Shown here: positions 16,231-23,352 of the stretch, piece after piece
How positions within the stretch are numbered: the stretch's first letter is position 1
How the letters are laid out: each line of letters starts with the position of its first letter
Assembly (NCBI GenBank): GCA_916720425.1
Contig: CAKARD010000004.1
Span: 1-28,604, forward strand
Reading direction: 5' to 3'
DNA: 28,604 bases
Origin: an uncultured Kingella sp.
GTDB taxonomy: Bacteria > Pseudomonadota > Gammaproteobacteria > Burkholderiales > Neisseriaceae
Notes under the pieces: model-generated
Databases searched by the model: none
The model's input: the letters and a program-made list of their open reading frames with translations, nothing else
Told to the model about the DNA's origin: nothing
Position numbers and translations under genes: made by a program

Positions 16231-16450
16231 GTTCTGGCTCCCATGAAGTTAATTGTTGGTTTTCTAACACCATAATGGCTTGCTCGGCAGTATCGAGTTT
16301 TTCTTGGCAATACTGCAACAAACGCATGCCTTCTTCGTATTGTGCTATCGCTTCATCTAACGATAATAGGGGAGAATTAAGCTGTTGGGTAATGTTTTCC
16401 AAACGCCCCAATGCATCTTCAAAATTTTTGGGTGAGGACTTGCGAGCCAT
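16223..16450 (-). CDS. xseB: Exodeoxyribonuclease VII small subunit
   Basis: 75 residues from the ATG at 16450 (MARKSSPKNFEDALGRLENI). The family motif FEDALGRLENITQQL and LLSLDEAIAQYEEGMRLLQY are plain. XseB wraps the large subunit XseA, which is not in the window, in the single-strand nuclease ExoVII. The frame is open to 16501, but the extension (hydrophobic and AT-rich) is unlike the family. It overlaps ispA by 8 bases. The ribosome site is weak. Confidence 0.94.
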   Translation of the reverse strand: MARKSSPKNFEDALGRLENITQQLNSPLLSLDEAIAQYEEGMRLLQYCQEKLDTAEQAIMVLENQQLTSWEPERE

Positions 16451-16481
16451 AGTTATTTTTAGAATACAATAAAAAACGTGT

Positions 16482-16487
16482 ATTATA
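16482..16487 (-). promoter_or_regulatory. Candidate -10 element for xseB-ispA-importer operon
   Basis: On the minus strand a perfect TATAAT lies about 32 bases before the xseB ATG. The best -35 is a poor TTTATT at 18 bases. It is the only promoter-like site I see upstream of the five-gene cluster. Confidence 0.5.
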
Positions 16488-16603
16488 TGCTCTAATCCCA
16501 TGACTAATAAAATGGTTTACCCTTTTTCTACTGTCAAACGCCCTATGTCACTCAAAGTGGGTGTATAGGTTTTCTAATTTTTTTGGATACTAAGGAACAG
16601 AAT

Positions 16604-18448
16604 ATGTGCGGTATCGTTGGTGCCATCCGCTCAGCACCTAAAAATGTAGTGGAATTTTTAACCGATGGCTTAAAACGCTTGGAATATCGTGGCTATGATT
16701 CATCTGGTATTGCCGTATTGATGGACGGTAAAATTAAACGTATTCGCCGTATTGGACGCGTTGCCAATATGGAATGTGCCGCGCAAGAACAAGGTATAAC
16801 CGGACAACTTGGCATTGGACACACTCGCTGGGCAACCCACGGCGGGGTTACCGAACCTAACGCACACCCTCATATTTCAGGTGGCAAGATCGCCGTAGTA
16901 CACAATGGCATTATTGAAAATTTTGAAAGTGAACGTTCTCGCCTACAAAATTTAGGTTACACATTTGAATCACAAACCGACACCGAAGTGATTTCTCATA
17001 GCATCCGTCATGAATATGATCAAAATCAAGGGGATTTGCTGACCGCTGTGCAAGCCGCTTGTGCGCGATTTCATGGTGCCTATGCCATTGCTGTCATCTG
17101 CCAAGATATGCCACAAAATATGGTGGTGGCACGCATGGGGTGTCCCCTGTTAGTCGCGCTGGGTCAAGGGGAAACCTTTATTGCATCTGATGTTTCAGCA
17201 GTCGTTGCCTTCACGCGCAAAATTTGCTATTTGGAAGATGGCGACATTGCCCTATTAAATACCCATGGCTTGGTAAAATTATTAGACAAATCAGGAAAAG
17301 TTGCACACCGCACCATTACAAATTCTGCCTTATCCTTAGCCTCACTTGAATTGGGTGCATATAACCACTTTATGCAAAAAGAAATTCACGAACAACCACG
17401 TGCCGTTGCCGATACAGCCGAAGTTTTTTTAGACGGTGGGTTTGTGCCAGACAATTTTGGTCAAAATGCCCAAGCGGTTTTTGAAAACATAAACAGCATT
17501 AAATTATTGGCATGTGGCACTTCCTATTACGCTGCACTAACTGGAAAATACTGGTTAGAAAGCATAGCCCAAATCCCATGTGATGTAGAAATTGCCAGTG
17601 AATACCGTTATCGTGATGTGATTTCACAACCCAAACAACTCATTATCACATTATCACAATCAGGCGAAACACTAGACACTATGGAAGCATTAAAATTTGC
17701 ACAATCCATAGGACATCAACACAGCTTGTCTATTTGTAATGTGATGGAATCCGCATTACCACGTAATAGCGAATTAGTCTTATACACACGAGCAGGAGCG
17801 GAAATCGGTGTAGCCTCAACCAAGGCCTTTACCACACAACTGGTCGTCTTATTTGGTTTAGCGGTCACTTTGGGACGATTACGTGGCATCATCAATGATC
17901 AAGATATCACCCAATTTAGTCAATCCCTGCGTGAACTATCAGGTAGCATTCAACACGCCTTAAACTTAGAACCCCAAATTGCCATTTGGGCACAAAAATT
18001 TGCTAAAAAAAATAGCGCGTTATTTTTAGGGCGGGGCATTCATTATCCCATTGCCCTAGAAGGTGCCTTAAAACTCAAAGAAATCACTTACATTCATGCT
18101 GAAGCCTATCCTGCAGGCGAACTTAAACACGGTCCCTTAGCATTGGTAGATGAAAATATGCCCGTAGTAGTGATTGCTCCACAAGATGGTTTATTGGACA
18201 AAATTAAAGCCAATATGCAAGAAGTGTCGGCACGTGGTGGTGAATTATTTGTCTTTACTGATTTAGACAGCGAATACGAAAGCAACTCAGAACAAATTCA
18301 TGTGATCCGCACACCGCGTCATGTAGGAGTATTATCACCCATTGTGCATACCATTCCCGTGCAATTGTTAGCATATCACGTTGCTTTGGCACGCGGCACC
18401 GATGTAGATAAACCACGCAATTTAGCGAAATCGGTAACGGTAGAGTAA
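16604..18448 (+). CDS. glmS: Glutamine--fructose-6-phosphate aminotransferase (isomerizing)
   Basis: 614 residues from the ATG at 16604. That start places Cys2 at the front (MCGIVGAIRS), which must be the N-terminal nucleophile after Met removal; an AAGGA site lies 7 bases before it, so an in-frame ATG at 16583 is rejected. The glutaminase domain (1-240) shows GHTRWATHGGVTEPNAHPH; two SIS domains follow with LLACGTSYYAAL, SQSGETLDTMEALKFA and STKAFTTQL; the end is KPRNLAKSVTVE. It makes glucosamine-6-phosphate for peptidoglycan and LPS. I see no glmS ribozyme in the 100-base leader, as expected outside Gram-positive bacteria. Confidence 0.98.
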   Translation: MCGIVGAIRSAPKNVVEFLTDGLKRLEYRGYDSSGIAVLMDGKIKRIRRIGRVANMECAAQEQGITGQLGIGHTRWATHGGVTEPNAHPHISGGKIAVVHNGIIENFESERSRLQNLGYTFESQTDTEVISHSIRHEYDQNQGDLLTAVQAACARFHGAYAIAVICQDMPQNMVVARMGCPLLVALGQGETFIASDVSAVVAFTRKICYLEDGDIALLNTHGLVKLLDKSGKVAHRTITNSALSLASLELGAYNHFMQKEIHEQPRAVADTAEVFLDGGFVPDNFGQNAQAVFENINSIKLLACGTSYYAALTGKYWLESIAQIPCDVEIASEYRYRDVISQPKQLIITLSQSGETLDTMEALKFAQSIGHQHSLSICNVMESALPRNSELVLYTRAGAEIGVASTKAFTTQLVVLFGLAVTLGRLRGIINDQDITQFSQSLRELSGSIQHALNLEPQIAIWAQKFAKKNSALFLGRGIHYPIALEGALKLKEITYIHAEAYPAGELKHGPLALVDENMPVVVIAPQDGLLDKIKANMQEVSARGGELFVFTDLDSEYESNSEQIHVIRTPRHVGVLSPIVHTIPVQLLAYHVALARGTDVDKPRNLAKSVTVE

Positions 18449-18539
18449 AATAGGGTGCAAGTAGCGTGGGTAGATATTTTGAATGCAAACAACATCAACA
18501 CACGCCGCATTATTTTTTATTTTTCACTATGGATGTATC

Positions 18540-19904
18540 ATGTTAGATAATTTAACTCAAAGATTCACTAAAGTATTCAAAAATATACGTGGTCAAGCCA
18601 CCTTGACCGAAGATAATATTAAAGAAGCATTACGCGAAGTGCGCTTGGCCTTGTTAGAAGCCGATGTGGCTTTGCCGATTGTAAAAGATTTTGTTAATCA
18701 TGTTAAAGAAAAGGCATTGGGACAAGAATTTGCGGAACATTTAACTCCCGATCAAGCCTTTTTTGGCATAGTCAACCATGCTTTAATTGAGCTAATGGGC
18801 AAGGAAAACAGCAGCTTGAATTTAGCGGCAACACCACCTGCCACAATACTCATGGCAGGTTTGCAAGGCGCAGGCAAAACCACTACAGTCGGCAAACTGG
18901 CGCGTTTAATCAAAGAACAAAACAGTAAGAAAAAAATTCTTGTTGTTTCTGCAGATGTCTATCGCCCCGCAGCCATTGAACAATTAAAACTGTTAGCAGA
19001 GCAAATTAAAGTAGATTTTTTTCCTTCAGACAATAGTCAAAATCCTGTCGCTATTGCCCAGTCCGCTCAAGAATACGCTAAAAAACATTTTTATGATGTA
19101 TTAATGGTTGATACAGCAGGTCGCTTGGCCATCGATGAAGAAATGATGAATGAAATCCAAGCCATTCATGCAGCGATTCATCCTATAGAAACGCTTTTTG
19201 TTGTGGATGCGATGTTGGGTCAAGATGCCGTTAATACCGCCAAAGCATTTGATGAAGCCTTGCCGCTCACTGGCGTGGTTTTAACCAAAATGGATGGTGA
19301 CTCACGGGGTGGGGCCGCATTATCTGTGCGTCAAGTAACAGGCAAACCAATTAAATTTATTGGTATTGGCGAAAAAATCAATGGCTTAGAACCCTTTTAT
19401 CCCGATCGTATTGCCAGCCGTATCTTAGGCATGGGGGATGTAGTTACTTTGATTGAAGATGTGCAAAAAGGCATAGATGAAGACATTGCCAAAGAAATGG
19501 CAAAAAAACTACATCGTGGCAAAAATTTTGATCTCAACGATTTTAAAGCACAAATTCAACAAATGCGTAACATGGGCGGCTTAGAAAATCTGCTCTCTAA
19601 AATGCCTGGAGAATTAGGGCAAATTTCCAAACAAATACCCGAAGGTACAGCCGAAAAAGCCATGGGACACGTGGAAGCCATTATCAATTCCATGACACCC
19701 AAAGAACGTGCCAACCCAGACATCATCAAAGCCAGTCGCAAAAAACGCATCGCAGCAGGTGCAGGCACTACTGTGCAAGAGGTGAATAAAATGCTTAAGC
19801 AATTTGAACAATCCCAACAAATGATGAAAATGTTTAGTGGTCCCAACATGTCCAAATTAATGCGTATGGCAAAAGGCATGAAAGGTATTTTTCCCAATCG
19901 TTAA
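18540..19904 (+). CDS. ffh: Signal recognition particle protein (Ffh, SRP54)
   Basis: 454 residues, family length, from the ATG at 18540 (MLDNLTQRFTKVF); an in-frame extension to 18483 is unlike the family. N domain with EDNIKEALREVRLALLEADV; GTPase motifs GLQGAGKTTT, DTAGRLAIDEEMM, TKMDGDSRGGAA; the methionine-rich M domain (about 330-454) binds signal peptides and 4.5S RNA, with the RNA-binding helix around KASRKKRIAAGAG. It targets nascent membrane proteins to FtsY and SecYEG. No terminator separates it from glmS, so they may share a transcript. Confidence 0.98.
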   Translation: MLDNLTQRFTKVFKNIRGQATLTEDNIKEALREVRLALLEADVALPIVKDFVNHVKEKALGQEFAEHLTPDQAFFGIVNHALIELMGKENSSLNLAATPPATILMAGLQGAGKTTTVGKLARLIKEQNSKKKILVVSADVYRPAAIEQLKLLAEQIKVDFFPSDNSQNPVAIAQSAQEYAKKHFYDVLMVDTAGRLAIDEEMMNEIQAIHAAIHPIETLFVVDAMLGQDAVNTAKAFDEALPLTGVVLTKMDGDSRGGAALSVRQVTGKPIKFIGIGEKINGLEPFYPDRIASRILGMGDVVTLIEDVQKGIDEDIAKEMAKKLHRGKNFDLNDFKAQIQQMRNMGGLENLLSKMPGELGQISKQIPEGTAEKAMGHVEAIINSMTPKERANPDIIKASRKKRIAAGAGTTVQEVNKMLKQFEQSQQMMKMFSGPNMSKLMRMAKGMKGIFPNR

Positions 19905-19912
19905 GCCTCATC

Positions 19913-19945
19913 CACACCTTGCATTGTAAACCTGTGCAAGGTGTG
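19913..19945 (+). terminator. Perfect hairpin after ffh
   Basis: CACACCTTGCA (19913-19923) and TGCAAGGTGTG (19935-19945) make an 11-pair stem with an 11-base loop, 9 bases past the ffh stop. There is no immediate U-run (TTTTTT comes about 23 bases later), so it may be an mRNA 3'-end stabiliser or an inefficient terminator before dprA. Confidence 0.6.
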
Positions 19946-20012
19946 TGCATAAACTACACAAAATTATGTTTTTTAAGTAAGAAATATTTTTGCATATTTT
20001 TTAAGCATAACG

Positions 20013-20034
20013 CGCGTTGCGCCGCGCACTACGC
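20013..20034. repeat. 22-base GC-rich repeat, copy 2
   Basis: CGCGTTGCGCCGCG followed by CACTACGC, 20 of 22 bases identical to the copy at 5108-5129. It lies in the 174-base gap between ffh and dprA, which otherwise holds the hairpin at 19913-19945 and AT-rich sequence. Confidence 0.6.
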
Positions 20035-20078
20035 ACCGCTAAACATCGATATTTTACTCAACCATCGCTCACCACCTT

Positions 20079-21296
20079 ATGAATCCAACCGAATATCAAG
20101 CATGGCTACAACTTGCCTTTACTCCACATATCGGTGCAGAAAGTTTTGCTGCACTATTACAAGTCTATGGTACAGCCAGCGAAGCACTCAACGCACCAGC
20201 ACAAGCTATTGCTCAATTGGGTCGGCACGGTAAACAAGCCGCTGCTCAATGGCATCAAACCGACAACGCTCGCCGCGCTGTAGAACACGCTTTGCAATGG
20301 TCAGAGCAAGAAGATTGTCATTTACTATTATCTTGTGATGATCATTTCCCCTCTCGATTATCAGAAGGCATGACGGCGCCACCTGTATTATTTGCCCGTG
20401 GAAACATCCATTTATTACACCGCACCAGTATCGGCATTGTAGGCAGTCGCCATGCCAGCCCACAAGCCCTGCGCATTGCTCAAGAGTTTGCCCAAGCATT
20501 AAGCGAACAAGGCATTACCATCATATCAGGCATGGCAACAGGTATTGATACAGCCGCTCACATCGGCGCACTTAAAGGTAAAGGCAGTACGATTTCTGTG
20601 TGGGGGACTGGCATCGATCGCATTTATCCTGCCAGCAATCAACAATTAGCACGCAACCTTGCCGAACAAGGTATCATTATTTCCGAATTCCCATTAGGTA
20701 CACGCCCATTAGCTGGAAATTTTCCGCGCCGCAACCGCATTATTGCAGCACAAAGCACAGGTATTTTGGTGGTAGAAGCGGCGGTAGAAAGCGGTTCACT
20801 CATCACCGCACGTCAAGCTGTTGATATGGGGCGTGAAGTCATGGCAATACCAGGATCAATCGATAATCCACACAGCCGTGGTTGTCATAAACTCATCAAA
20901 GAAGGCGCAAAATTGGTAGATTGTTTAGACGATATTTTACACGAATTACACAATATTGCTACAGACACTTATCCACAAAACATTCCCAAGAAAAGTCAAA
21001 AAAAACAGATAGAAACCACTTACTCCTCCCCCTCGACCCCCAGCTTATTATCTACACTATCCACAAAATTATCCACAGCCCAAACGGCGGCTCAAAATCA
21101 CTATTTGCAAGCCGCACGTTCCCTGAATGAAGAACCTGAATTATTACGCCAAATGGGCTACGATCCCATTCATCCCGACATCCTTGCAGAGCGATTAAAT
21201 CAATCCACTGCCGAAATTTATGCACAATTGACTGAGTTAGAATTAGAAGGCACTGTTATCGCTTGCTCTGGTGGCCGTTTTCAGCGGATTCAGTGA
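20079..21296 (+). CDS. dprA: DNA-processing protein DprA
   Basis: 405 residues. DprA loads RecA on incoming single-stranded DNA during natural transformation, which fits a uptake-sequence-bearing family. The N-terminal SAM-like region (1-75) reads YQAWLQLAFTPHIGAESFAA; the Rossmann core (about 90-300) has GIVGSRHASPQALRIA, IISGMATGIDTAAHIGAL, VWGTGIDRIYPASNQ, ISEFPLGTRPLAGNFPRRNR and VEAAVESGSLITARQA; after a Ser/Thr-rich linker (about 310-345) comes the winged-helix C-terminal domain ending GRFQRIQ. The linker codons TTA-TCC-ACA create DnaA-box-like words. The ribosome site is poor. Confidence 0.96.
   Translation: MNPTEYQAWLQLAFTPHIGAESFAALLQVYGTASEALNAPAQAIAQLGRHGKQAAAQWHQTDNARRAVEHALQWSEQEDCHLLLSCDDHFPSRLSEGMTAPPVLFARGNIHLLHRTSIGIVGSRHASPQALRIAQEFAQALSEQGITIISGMATGIDTAAHIGALKGKGSTISVWGTGIDRIYPASNQQLARNLAEQGIIISEFPLGTRPLAGNFPRRNRIIAAQSTGILVVEAAVESGSLITARQAVDMGREVMAIPGSIDNPHSRGCHKLIKEGAKLVDCLDDILHELHNIATDTYPQNIPKKSQKKQIETTYSSPSTPSLLSTLSTKLSTAQTAAQNHYLQAARSLNEEPELLRQMGYDPIHPDILAERLNQSTAEIYAQLTELELEGTVIACSGGRFQRIQ
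20969..21077 (+). promoter_or_regulatory. Cluster of DnaA-box-like words inside dprA
   Basis: Perfect TTATCCACA at 20969-20977 and 21069-21077, plus one-mismatch words TTATCTACA (21048-21056) and CTATCCACA (21057-21065). The three at the right encode the repeating Leu-Ser-Thr of the linker. Whether DnaA binds here is unknown. Confidence 0.45.
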
Positions 21297-21332
21297 TGGC
21301 TAGATATAACAGAACAAGGCTACTTAAAAGCC

Positions 21333-21376
21333 AAAGTGGTTAACATAATGACGATCATTATTATGTTAACCACTTT
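21333..21376. terminator. Perfect 17-pair inverted repeat between dprA and the oxidoreductase gene
   Basis: AAAGTGGTTAACATAAT (21333-21349) and its exact complement (21360-21376) flank a 10-base loop. It lies between two converging genes, about 36 bases after dprA and 16 after the oxidoreductase stop. There is no clean U-run on either side (GGCTTTTAAG on the minus strand), so it may act as a bidirectional terminator mainly by stem strength. Confidence 0.65.
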
Positions 21377-21392
21377 CATCTAAAAAACCCCT

Positions 21393-22046
21393 TTATTCTG
21401 CAACAGTAAATCGTTCAAATAAATGCGTTTTTTGTTCGGTAGCATCAGCAATAGCACAAGCTAAATCAGCCACACTAATATCAGCAGGTGCGCCATTACT
21501 GTCCAACAATACCTCATCTTTGCCTAAACGATATGAGCCGGTGCGCTCAAAACGCACGGGATTCACTGCAAACATCGCAGCGGGTGAAATGAATGACCAA
21601 TTAATATCACGGCGTGCTTTTAGAGCATTTAATAATTCGCGAGCAGCATGGGCAGCAGGATAAACATCAGCAGGAAAATCAGGCGTATCCACCAAAGCCA
21701 AATTAGGCGCAACATTCAAGCTACCAGCTCCCCCCACCACCAATAAATAAGGCACATTAGCCTTTTTTGCCGCAGTTAAAATAGCTTGATAACCACGAGT
21801 AAAGTCTTCAGCTAAATTAGGATTATTCCAGCCACCATTAAACGCACTCACTACCGCATCCAATCCCATCAATTGTTGCGAAAATTCGGGGAAATTGACA
21901 TCAAACGCCACGGCTTGAATGTTTTTATTTTGCGCAATTTTATCGGTATGGCGAGCAAAAGCCACCACTTGATGACCACGTTGCACCAATTCTTGTACTA
22001 CAGCATAACCAACCAAACCTGTTGCACCAATCACAGCTATTTTCAT
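21393..22046 (-). CDS. NAD(P)-binding oxidoreductase, atypical short-chain dehydrogenase (NmrA/YwnB-like)
   Basis: 217 residues. A Rossmann fold opens the protein with MKIAVIGATGLVGYAVV, followed by LDAVVSAFNGG, YLLVVGGAGSL and SFISPAAMF. The usual YxxxK catalytic pair of classical SDRs is absent, as is common in this atypical group, which includes flavin or quinone reductases and redox-sensing proteins. AAGGA precedes the start. It is transcribed away from a LysR gene 129 bases off, which probably controls it. Substrate unknown. Confidence 0.85.
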   Translation of the reverse strand: MKIAVIGATGLVGYAVVQELVQRGHQVVAFARHTDKIAQNKNIQAVAFDVNFPEFSQQLMGLDAVVSAFNGGWNNPNLAEDFTRGYQAILTAAKKANVPYLLVVGGAGSLNVAPNLALVDTPDFPADVYPAAHAARELLNALKARRDINWSFISPAAMFAVNPVRFERTGSYRLGKDEVLLDSNGAPADISVADLACAIADATEQKTHLFERFTVAE

Positions 22047-22082
22047 GATTTTATTTCCTTGTGTGTTAATTGAATAACCACA

Positions 22083-22111
22083 ATAATACCGACTTAAATT
22101 AAACTTGATAA
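22083..22111 (-). promoter_or_regulatory. Promoter of the oxidoreductase gene
   Basis: On the minus strand TTATCA (22106-22111), a 17-base spacer and TATTAT (22083-22088), 37 bases before the start codon. A fair sigma-70 match. Confidence 0.55.
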
Positions 22112-22118
22112 TCCCTAG

Positions 22119-22153
22119 TTAACTTGTCTTATTATTTAGTTAAACTTTATAAT
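22119..22153 (+). promoter_or_regulatory. LysR promoter with overlapping dyad (candidate operator)
   Basis: TTGTCT (22124-22129), 18 bases, perfect TATAAT (22148-22153). A dyad TTAACT (22119-22124) ... AGTTAA (22138-22143) overlaps the -35 box and spacer. LysR regulators often bind such sites between divergent genes, repressing themselves and switching the neighbour. Confidence 0.6.
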
Positions 22154-22175
22154 TAATATTTTCCCCCTCGTTTTT

Positions 22176-23069
22176 ATGGATGATTTAAAACCGCTTTTAG
22201 CCTTTGCTGCAGTCATGGAATACGGTTCCATGCACGCAGCAGGCAAAGCATTAGGTATTAGTGCTTCTGCCATTAGCCAACATATTACGCGCTTAGAAAG
22301 TTTACACGGCGTAAAATTACTCAAGCGTAGCACGCGTCGGTTATTCCCCACCGAAGCAGGAAAAATTTTAGCAACACATTGCCAAACCTTGCGCCAAGCT
22401 ATTCACAATACCCAACAAGCTTTAGATAATGTGAAAACAGAAATTGCTGGTGAAGTGAGCCTCGCCTTACCTACAGGATTAATTTTTTCTGCACCCTTGC
22501 AACAAGCATTGTTAAACATTGCCAAACGTTTATCACTAATCAAGATTCGTTTGGTTGTGGCGGATCAATTGGTGGATTTGCAACAGCAAAGTATAGATAT
22601 TGCATTGCGTGGTGGGGAACATGCTTTAGATGCGCCTGATTTGATTGCACGTCACTTGGTAGATTGGCAATGGCATATGGTTGCCAGCCCCAGCTATTTA
22701 GCACAACATAACCTGCCTAAAAATCCCGCTGATTTAGCCCACTTACGTTGGCTAACCTGTATGCCTATGACTTATGAATTGCGTTATCAACAAGAGCGTA
22801 TATTATGGAAAATGCCTAATACTTGGAATATGGGTGATTTAGCTACAGTAAGACAAATGACTTTAGCAGGCTTAGGGGCTTCCGTCCAATTAGCAGGTGA
22901 TATTGCTACCGCTGTGCAACAAGAACATCTCACCATTTTATTACCCCAATGGCAAATGCCCACTATAGCGTTATATGCCGTAACGCCTCATCGCGTGCAA
23001 TCAGCCAAAGTTGCTGCCGTATTAGCCATATTATTAGAATCCTTTCATACTGATACAAAACTGTTATAA
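22176..23069 (+). CDS. LysR-family transcriptional regulator
   Basis: 297 residues. The N-terminal winged helix (1-60) has LLAFAAVMEYGSMHAAGKAL, GISASAISQHITRLE and LLKRSTRRLFPTEAG; the remainder is the substrate-binding-like effector domain with ALPTGLIFSAPL, SIDIALRGGEHA, VASPSYLAQHNLP and GLGASVQLAGDIA. It resembles the CrgA/aaeR-like group that often sits opposite quinone or aldehyde reductases. Little ribosome site is visible before the ATG. It is divergent from the oxidoreductase, its likely target. Confidence 0.94.
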   Translation: MDDLKPLLAFAAVMEYGSMHAAGKALGISASAISQHITRLESLHGVKLLKRSTRRLFPTEAGKILATHCQTLRQAIHNTQQALDNVKTEIAGEVSLALPTGLIFSAPLQQALLNIAKRLSLIKIRLVVADQLVDLQQQSIDIALRGGEHALDAPDLIARHLVDWQWHMVASPSYLAQHNLPKNPADLAHLRWLTCMPMTYELRYQQERILWKMPNTWNMGDLATVRQMTLAGLGASVQLAGDIATAVQQEHLTILLPQWQMPTIALYAVTPHRVQSAKVAAVLAILLESFHTDTKLL

Positions 23070-23070
23070 T
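23043..23070 (+). promoter_or_regulatory. Candidate promoter of the small gene
   Basis: A perfect TATAAT (23065-23070) overlaps the LysR stop codon; a weak -35 (TTTCAT, 23043-23048) lies 16 bases upstream. The small gene could therefore be transcribed on its own. Confidence 0.45.
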
Positions 23071-23094
23071 TCAATTTTTTTGAAGGGACAGATC

Positions 23095-23286
23095 ATGAAT
23101 TCCAAAGAAGGGCAAAGTGCATTAGAAATCATGTTAATGGAAAGTTTAGTCGCCAAACTGGTGGGCTTAGGTGCCAACAAAGCCCATGCAGAACAAATAG
23201 TAGAAAATTTAGACTTTAACGATGTACGTGCACATTTAACACGCACAGACGAAGATTTAAAAGAAAAACTGGCTAATGCATTTTAA
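23095..23286 (+). CDS. Small hypothetical protein, 63 residues
   Basis: The ATG at 23095 has AAGGGA 7 bases upstream, which decides the start over an in-frame TTG at 23080. The protein is soluble, charged and probably all helical: SALEIMLMESLVAKLVGL, GANKAHAEQIVENLDF, DVRAHLTRTDEDLKEKLANAF. There is no membrane segment or signal. It has its own promoter-like element and a strong terminator, so it looks like a real monocistronic gene. I do not recognise the family. Confidence 0.75.
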   Translation: MNSKEGQSALEIMLMESLVAKLVGLGANKAHAEQIVENLDFNDVRAHLTRTDEDLKEKLANAF

Positions 23287-23290
23287 AACG

Positions 23291-23322
23291 ACAACGCGCG
23301 CCATTTAAACGCGCGTTGTTTA
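23291..23322. terminator. Terminator between the small gene and dnaA
   Basis: ACAACGCGCG (23291-23300) pairs exactly with CGCGCGTTGT (23310-23319), loop of 9, then TTTATT. On the minus strand the tail is CGTTTTAAAA, so it can serve the converging dnaA as well. Confidence 0.85.
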
Positions 23323-23352
23323 TTCACGATATGAAATCCATAACGACTTTGA

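Noticed and set aside
16530..16578. Weak dyad CCTAT...ATAGG before glmS as a ribozyme or riboswitch
   Set aside because: Only five pairs hold well and there is no resemblance to the glmS ribozyme core; too weak to call.
19919..20233. 104-codon plus-strand frame after ffh
   Set aside because: Its second half overlaps dprA in another frame and its composition is Cys/Tyr/Ser-rich without a recognisable motif or ribosome site.
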